Part shown: piece by piece, positions 38,901 through 47,900 of the stretch
Numbering within the stretch: position 1 is the stretch's first letter
Layout: every line of letters begins with the position of its first letter
Assembly: GCF_000255295.1 (NCBI RefSeq)
Contig: NC_017030.1
Span: 3,162,001-3,226,000, forward strand
Direction: 5' to 3'
Source: Corallococcus coralloides DSM 2259
GTDB lineage: Bacteria > Myxococcota > Myxococcia > Myxococcales > Myxococcaceae
DNA length: 64,000 bases
Notes under the pieces: generated by a model
Databases searched by the model: none
Told to the model about the DNA's origin: nothing
What the model saw: the letters and a program-made list of their open reading frames with translations, nothing else
Position numbers and translations under genes: made by a program

Positions 38901-41900
38901 CCCTGGAGCCACTGGCGCTGCCACGCCGCGAAGTCCGCGTACTGCACCGGCAGGGGGCTGAGGGCCGGCGCCGTGCCCTGGGTGAAAGCCGCGTAGAACG
39001 TCACGAGCTCGCGCACGAGCACGCCCATGGACCAGCCGTCGGAGACGATGTGGTGCATCGTCACCAGCAGCAGGTGCTCCTCTTCGCCCAGCCGGACGAG
39101 CGCCGTGCGCAGGAGCGGTCCTCGCTCCAGGTGGAACGGCTGACGGGCATCCTCCGCGACCCGGCGCCGGGCCTCGGACTCGCGCTGCGCTTCCGGCAGG
39201 CTGGATACGTCAATGAGCGGCAGGGCCCATGCTCCGGGAGCGTGGATGTGCTGGGTGGCCTGGCCCTGATGCTCCTGGAAGGTGGTGCGCAGGGATTCGT
39301 GGCGGGCGACCAGCGCTTCGAAGGCGCGGCGCAGGGACTCCACGTCCACGCGGCCCGTCAAGCGCAGCGCCGTGGGGATGTTGTACGACGCATCGCCTGG
39401 GGTGAGCTGATCCAGGAACCAGAGCCGCTGCTGCGCGAACGAGAGCGGCACGGCGCCTTCATGCGAAGCAGGGTGCAGCGGCGGCAGGCGATGCCCGGAG
39501 CTCTGAGCACTATCGAGCTTCGCCGCGAGCGCCGCCACCGTGGGCGCTTCGAAGAACCCGCGGAGCGCCAGCTCCACCGCGAAGGTCGCCCGCACGCGCG
39601 AGACGAGCTGCGTGGCCAGCAGGGAGTGGCCCCCCAGCGCGAAGAAGTCGTCGTGGATGCCCACTCGCTCCACGCGCAGCACTTCCGCGAAGAGGGCCGC
39701 GAGCTGCGCCTCGGTGGCGGTGCGCGGTGCGACGAAGGAGGCCGCGCGCGAGGTGTCCTCCGGCTCGGGCAGGGCCTTGCGGTCCACCTTGCCGTTGACG
39801 TTGAGGGGCAAGGACTCCAGGACCCCGAGGGCCGACGGCACCATGTACTCGGGAAGGTGCTGGCGGAGGTGGGCCTTGAGGCCTTCCACCTCCAGGGCGT
39901 GACCGATGTGCGCGGTGACGTAGCCGACGAGGCGCTTGTCCGTGTCGGCGCCTCGGACGATGACCACCGCTTCGTTGACGCCCGGAGCCGCACGCAGGGA
40001 GGCTTCGATTTCACCCAGCTCGATGCGGAAGCCGCGCACCTTCACCTGGAAGTCGACGCGGCCCAGGAAGTCGAGCGTGCCGTCCTCCTTCCAGCGGGCT
40101 TTGTCTCCTGTGCGGTAGAGCCGCTCGCCCGGAGTGGAGGCGAAGGGATGGGGAACGAAGCGCTCCGCGGTCAGGTCCGGGCGGTGGAGGTAGCCCCACG
40201 CGAGGCCGGGGCCTCCCACGTACACCTCACCCGCGACGCCCACGGGCACCGGATTCAGGTGGGCATCCAGCACGTAGGCAGTGGAGTTCGGGATGGGCCG
40301 GCCGATGGACACCGGACCTTCCACCACCGAGCCCCGATGCAAAGGCAGCGTGGTGGAAAAGGTCGTGTTCTCCGTCGGGCCATAGGCGTGAATCAGCGTC
40401 GCGCCTTCGGGGAGTCGCGCCAGGTGGTCGCGCAGACGCGCCCAGGGCATCAGCTCACCGCCCGTGAGGACCTGACGCACCTCCGCCAGGGCTTCGCCCT
40501 GGTGCAGGGCCATCTGCTCGAAGAGGGCGGTGGTGAGCCACAGCACCGTCACCCGGTGGCGGCGCAGTTGCTCGGCCAGTTCCTCCAGCGATAGGGCATG
40601 CGGCGGCGTGAGGACGAGCTTCGCGCCGTGCAGCAGCGCGCCCCAGATTTCGAGCGTGGACGCATCGAAGGCAACCGGGGCGGACTGGAGCCACACCTCG
40701 TCGGGCCCGAAGCGCATCAAGGTGCTGCCGAGCACCAGGCGGGTGATGCCCCGGTGAGGGACGCTGACGCCCTTGGGGCGGCCCGTGGAGCCCGAGGTAA
40801 ACATCACGTAGGCGAGAGACTCCCCCTCCACGGAGACGTCGGGCGCGCGCGTGGGCAGCGCAGCCAGAACGTCCTGCTGCGTGTCCAGCCAGACGCGGGT
40901 GCCGGAGGCCGGAAGCTTGGAGGCGAAGGGCTGATGCGTGAGCACCACGCCGACGTCCGCGTCCTCCAGCAGCATTGCGATGCGCTCCACGGGCGCATTG
41001 CGGTCCACGGGGACGAAGGCCGCGCCCGCCTTGAGGATGGCGAGGAGGGCCGTCACCATCTCGAAGGAGCGCTCGATGGCGAGGCCGACGCGCGCGCCGG
41101 GAGCGATGCCGAGGCTGCGCAGATGGTGGGCCAGTTGGTTCGCTCGGGCTTCAAGCTGGGCGTACGTCAGCGTCGCCTCTCCCTGCACCAGGGCCACCGC
41201 GTCGGGCGTGCGCCGGGCCTGCTGGGAGAAGTGGACGTGGACGGGAACGTCCATGGGGCAGGGGACGGTGGTGTCGTTCCAGTCGACGAGGATGCGCTGA
41301 CGCTCCTCACGGGAGAGCAGCGGCAGCCCGGCCATCGGCTGCTCGGGCGTGGCGACCACGGCTTCCAGCAGGGTGCGCAGATGGCTGGCCATCCGCTCCA
41401 CCGTGCCCTGCTTGAACAACGCCGTGCTGTATTCCAGCCAGCCCACGAAGCCCTGGGGCGAGTCCTGCAACGTCAGGGTGAGGTCGAACTTGGCGGAGCG
41501 CGATTCCGCGGCCACCTGCCGGAAGGTGAGGCCCGGGACGCGCAGGTCCTCCATGGGCGCGTTCTGCAGGGCGAACAACACCTGGAACAGCGGGCTTCGA
41601 CTCGTGTCACGCACGGGCTGCACGGCTTCGACGAGCTTCTCGAAGGGCACGTGCTGATGTTCGTAGGCCGCGAGCGTCGTGCCGCGTACCTGGGCCAGCA
41701 GCTCCCGGAACGTGGCCCGGGGCTCCACGCGAGCGCGCAGGACGAGCGTGTTGACGAAGAAGCCGATGAGGCCCTCGGTCTCCGCCTGCGTGCGGCCGGC
41801 AATGGGCGAACCCACGCTGACGTCGTCCTGGCCAGAGTAGCGCGCCAGAAGCAGCTGCCAGGCCGCTAGCAGCACCATGAAGGGGGTGGCCCCTTCGCGC

Positions 41901-44900
41901 CCGGCCAGGGCCTTGAGGGCCGCGGACGTCTCCCGCGGAATCCGGACGGCGAGGGACGTGCCCGCGTGGGACTGGATGGACGGGCGAGGATGATCCGTGG
42001 GCAGCTCCAACGCGGCGGGAGCTCCCGCGAGCTGCTGCTTCCAGTAGGCGAGCTGGGTCTCCAGCGATTCGCCCTGGAGCCACTGGCGCTGCCGCTCCGC
42101 GAAGTCCGCGTACTGCACGGGCAGCGGGGCGAGCGTGGGCGTCTGGCCCGCGCTGAACGCTTCATAGAAGGCGACCAGGTCGCGCACGAGCACGCCCATG
42201 GACCAGCCGTCCGAGATGATGTGGTGCATCGTCACGAGCAACAGGTGCTCTTCGGCCGCCAGCCGCACGAGCGCGGTGCGCAGCAGCGGGCCCGTTTCCA
42301 GATGGAAGGGCTGGTGCGCCTCCTCCTCGACCTTGCGCCAGGCTTCGGCTTCACGCTGCGTGTCGGGCAGCGCGGACAGGTCCAGGAGCGGCAAGGTCCA
42401 GGTGGCCGGATCGTGGACGTGCTGGGTGGCTTGTCCCTGGACTTCGTGGATGGTCGTGCGCAGGGAGTCGTGACGGGCAACCAGCGCTTCGAAGGCACGG
42501 CGCAACGACTCCACGTCCACCGGGCCCGTCAGCCGGAGCGCCGTGGGGATGTTGTACGACGCGTCTCCCGGCGTGAGCTGGTCGAGGAACCAGAGGCGCT
42601 GCTGGGCGAAGGACAGCGGCCGCGGGCCATTCGCGGAGGTCCGAGTGAGTGAAGGCAGGTGGAGGCCGGGTGTCCGTGCCCGGAGGCCTTCGGCGAGCGC
42701 GGCCACCGTGGGGGCCTCGAAGAGGGCGCGCAGAGGCAGCTCCACGCGGAAGGAGGAGCGCACGCGGGAGACGAGCTGGGTGGCCAGCAGCGAGTGGCCT
42801 CCGAGCGCGAAGAAGTCGTCGTGGATGCCGACGCGCTCCACGCGCAGCACCTGCGAGAAGAGGGCCGCGAGCTGCTCCTCGGCGGGAGAGCGCGGCGCGA
42901 CGTAGGTGGACTCGAGCGCGGCTGCCTGGGGCGCGGGCAGGGCCTTGCGGTCCACCTTGCCGTTGGCGTTGAGAGGCAGGGCCTCCAGCACCAGGAACGT
43001 GGAAGGCCGCATGTGCTCCGGCAGCAGCTGCTTGAGCCAGTCCTTGAGGACGTCCGCCGTCAGTGCGGAGTCTGTGCCTTCCGTGGGCACCACATAGGCG
43101 ACGAGCCGCTTGTCGCCAGGCACGTCCTCGCGCGCCAGCACCACGGCGGCGTGCACCTGGGGATGCTTGAGGAGGGCGGCTTCGATTTCACCCAGCTCGA
43201 TGCGGAAGCCGCGCACCTTCACCTGGAAGTCCGCACGGCCCAGGTAGTCGAGCATCCCGTCCGCGCGCCAGCGCACCACGTCGCCCGTGCGGTAGAGGCG
43301 GGCGCCCGGGGAGGCGGAGAAGGCGTCGGGGATGAAGCGCTCCGCCGTCAACTCCGGGCGGTTGAGGTAGCCGCGAGCGACGCCCTCACCACCGAGGAAG
43401 AGTTCGCCCGCGACGCCCACGGGCACCGGGCGCAGGGACTTGTCCAACACGTACGCGCGGACGTTGGCCAGGGGCCTGCCGATGGTGGGCGTGGGGGAGG
43501 CGTCGAAGGCGCAGGCGGTGGCGTCGACGGTGCACTCGGTGGGGCCATAGACGTTGAATGCGCGCAGGCGTGGGTGCTGGGCGAGGCGGCTCCACGTGCC
43601 GGGGTCCACCGCTTCTCCGCCCACCAGCGCGCGGCGGGGGAGGACGTCCTTCTCCAGCAGGCCTTCATCCACCAGCATGCGCAGGTGCGCGGGCGAGCAA
43701 TCGAGGACGTCCAGCGCGTCCTGCCCGAGGCGCTTCACCAACTCACCAGCATCCGCGCGGGCCTCTTCCGGGACGATGCAGAGGGTGTGGCCGTCGAGCA
43801 CCTGGACGAGCTGCTGGACGGAGGCATCGAAGGACAGCGGGGCGTTGACGCTGACGCGCTCCGCGGCTCCCCGTCCCTGGTGCACGGTGCTGGCCAGCCC
43901 CTGCCGCAGGTTCATCACGGAGCGGTGCTGAACCATCACACCCTTGGGACGGCCGGTGCTGCCGGAGGTGTAGATGATGTAGGCCAGGTGCTCGGCGGAG
44001 ACGGCCACGCCGGGCGCTTCGGGGGACTCGGCGGCGAACTCCTCCGCGTCCGGGTCGAGGAGGACGACGTGGGCCGTGTGCAGGGGAAGCACGTCGCGCA
44101 AGCGCCGCTGGGTGAGCACCACGGGCGCGCCGGTGTCGGAGAGGACGTGGGCGAGCCACTCGCGCGGGTAGCGGAAGTCGAGGGGCACATAGGCGCCGCC
44201 GGCCTTGTGGACGCCCAGGATGCCAACGAGGGCCTCCACGGAGCGCTCCACGCACAGCACGACGCGCACGTCGGGCCCGATGCCGAGCTTCACCAGCCGG
44301 TGCGCCAGTTGGTTGGCGCGCGCGTCCAGCTCCCGGAAGGTGAGCTGCTGGTCGCGGCAGAGGACGGCCAGGGCCTCCGGCGTGCGAAGGGCCTGGGCCG
44401 CGAAGGCCTCGTGGAAGCAGGTGTCACGCGGGAACTCCGCGTCCGTCCTGTTCCAGTCGACGAGGAGCTGCCGGCGCTCCGGAGCCGTGAGCAGGGGCAG
44501 GCCCGCGAGCGTCGCGTCCGGCTGCGCGGCGATGGCCTCCAGCAGGACACCCAGGTGGCCCACCATGCGCTGCACGGTCGAGGCATCAAAGAGATCGCTG
44601 CTGTACTCCAGCACGCCCATGAAGCCCTGAGGCGACTCCTGAAGCGTCAGGGACAGGTCGAACTTCGCGGAGTTCGATTCGAGCGGGAGTTGCTCGAAGG
44701 ACAGACCCGGCACGCGCAGCGCATCCATGGGCGCGTTCTGCAGGGTGAACATCGCCTGGAAGAGCGCGCTGCGACTCAGGTCGCGCACGGGCTGGAGGAC
44801 CTCCACCAGCTTCTCGAAGGGCAGGTGCTGGTGCTCATAGGCCGCGAGCGTCGTGCCGCGCACCTGCGCCAGCAGCTCCCGGAAGGTCGCGCGGGGATCC

Positions 44901-47900
44901 ACGTGAGCGCGCAGCACCAGCGTGTTGACGAAGAAGCCGATGAGGCCTTCGGTCTCCGCCTGGGTGCGGCCGGCGATGGGAGAACCCACGCTGATGTCGT
45001 CCTGACCGGAGTAGCGCGACAGGAGCACCTGGAAGGCGGACAGCAGCAGCATGAACGGCGTGGCGCCTTCTTGCCGGGCCAGGGCCTTGAGGGACTCGGA
45101 CACAGGCAACGCGAGCCGCACGTCCACCGAGGCGCCACGGTGCGACTGCACGGGCGGACGCGGGCGGTCCGTGGGCAGCTCCAGCGTGGCGGGAGCGCCC
45201 GCGAGCTTCTCCTTCCAATAGGCGAGCTGGGTCTCCAGCGCTTCGCCCTGGAGCCAGCCCTGCTGCCACACTGCGAAATCCGCGTACTGCACGGGTATCG
45301 GTGCGAGCGTGGGCGCCTGCGCCACGTGGACCGCCGCGTACAGGGCAGTGAGCTCGCGGACGAGCACGCCCATGGACCAGCCGTCGGAGACGATGTGGTG
45401 CATCGTCACCAGTAACAGGTGCTCCGCGTCGCCCAGGCGCACCAGGGAGGTGCGAAGGAGCGGCCCCGCTTCCAGGTCGAAGGGACGGTGGGCCTCCAGG
45501 TTCGCGAGGCGGCGCGCTTCTTCCTCCCGTTGAGGCTCGGGCAGCGAGGACACGTCGAGCAGGGAGAGCGTCCACGTCGAAGGCGCGTGGATGCTCTGGG
45601 CGGGCTGCCCCTGGTGCTGGACGAAGGTGGTGCGCAGCGTCTCATGCCGGGCGACGAGGGTCTCGAAGGCGCGGCGAAGGGACTCGACGTCCACGTGGCC
45701 CTTCAGCCGGAGGGCGGCGGGGATGTTGTAGGCGGCGTTGCCAGGCTGGAGTTGATCCAACAGCCACAGGCGCTGCTGGGCGAAGGACAGCGGAGGCGGG
45801 CCTTCGTGTGCGATGCGGGTGAGGGGCGGCAGTCGCGTGCCAGCCGCCGTGAGCTGGAGGCGTTCCGCGAGTGCCTCGATGGTGGGGGCTTCGAAGAGGG
45901 CGCGGAGGGGCAACTCCACGCCCAGTGCCGAGCGCACACGGGCTACGAGCTGCGTGGCAAGGAGCGAGTGGCCACCCAGTTCGAAGAAGTTGTCCGTGCG
46001 CCCTACTGTCGGGACGCGCAGCACTTCGCTCCAGAGGGCCGCGAGCTTCTCCTCCAGCGGCGTCGCCGGAGCTTCGTAGGCGTGTGAGGCCCGGAGTACG
46101 CTCGCGTCTGGAGCAGGCAGTGCCTTGCGGTCCACCTTGCCGTTGGACGTCAGCGGCAGCGCGTCCATGGGGACGAAGGCGGCGGGCACCATGTACTCGG
46201 GCAGGTGCTGCTTGAGGTGCGCACGGAGGGCCGTGACGTCGAGGGCTTCACCGACGACGTAGGCGACGAGGCGCTTGTCGCCCGGGGAGTCCTCCCGGGC
46301 GAGCACGACGGCGTCCTTCACCGCAGGGGCGGCGCGCAGGGCATTCTCGACTTCGCCCAGTTCGATGCGGAAGCCGCGCACCTTCACCTGGGCGTCGATG
46401 CGGCCAACGAAGTCCAGTTGGCCATCCGCGCGCCAGCGCACCACGTCGCCCGTGCGGTAGAGGCGAGCCCCTTCCTCACCGGAGAAGGCATCCGGCACGA
46501 AGCGCTCGGCGGTGAGGCCGGGCCGTCCCGCGTACCCACGCGCCACGCCTACGCCGCCGATGTGCAACTCACCGCGCACACCCACGGGCACCGGCTGCCC
46601 GTGCGCGTCCAACACGTAGACGCGCACGTTCGCCAGCGGCTTGCCGATGGAGGGCACGTTCCCATCCGCGACCACCTCACCGAAGGTGGCGATGACGGTG
46701 GCTTCGGTGGGACCGTAGGTGTTGAGCAGGCGCCGTCCCGGGGCCCAGCGCGCGACGACATCCGCGGGCAGGGCTTCGCCGCCGGAGATGACGGTGCACA
46801 CCTTGGGCAGCCCCTCGGAGGACGTGGCCGCCAGTGCCGCGGGGGTGAGGCTGACGACGCTCAACTCCTGCTCACGCAGCAGCACGGGCAGCGGCGCGCC
46901 CGGCATCAGCTTCTCCAGCGGCGCGAGTACCAACGTCGCGCCGTTGCAGAGCGTGGTGAAGATCTCCTCCACGGAGAGGTCGAAGCTGAGGCTGGCGAAC
47001 TGAAGCACGCGGCTGCCGGGGCCGATGCCGTAGGCCACCGCCTCGTGGGTGACGAGGTTGGCGACGTTGCGGTGCTCCACCGCCGTGCCCTTGGGCGTGC
47101 CAGTGCTGCCCGAGGTGTAGAGCAGGTACGCCATGTTTGCCGGCGTCACGCCCGTCACCGGCGCATCCGTCGGCTCCTGCGCCAGCGACTCGCGCTCCGT
47201 GTCCACGCAGAGCGCGCGGGCATGCAGCGCTTCGGGGAAGCGGTCCACCAGTGGCTGCTGGGTGACGAGTACCTGTGCCGCGCTGTCCTCCAGCATGAAC
47301 GCCAGGCGCTCCCGGGGCAGGAGCGGATCCACGGGCACCCAGGCACCACCGGCCTTCAGGATGCCAAGCAACCCGATGACAACATCAAGGGAACGCTCGA
47401 CGCTGAGGGCGACGCGGACTTCGGGCCCCACGCCGCGACGGCGAAGCGCATGGGCAATCTGATTGGCGCGCGCGTCCAGTTGCGCGTACGTCAGGTGCGT
47501 TCCTTCGAAGACGGCAGCCACCGCCTCCGGGGCGCGACGCACCTGCGCCTCGAAGAGCGAATGCATGCACGCCTCGGGGAACGGCGCGCGCGTGGCATTC
47601 CACTCCACCAGCACCTGCTGGCGCTCGTCTCCCGCGAGCAATTGCAGTGAAGACACGTGGGCGTCAGGCTGAGCGACGGCCTGCTGCAAGAGCACGCGGA
47701 GGTGCTCGGCCATGCGAGCAGCGGTGGAGGCGGTGAAGATGTCGGAGGTGTATTCGAGGTAGCCCTTGAGGCCTGCGTCCGTCTCCAGCACCTGGAGGGT
47801 GAGGTCGAACTTGGCGGAGAAGGTGTCGAGCTCCAGGGCCTCCAGCTTGACGCCTTCGACGGTGGCGGCGCCGCGGAAGGAGGCCTGGTAGGTGAGCATC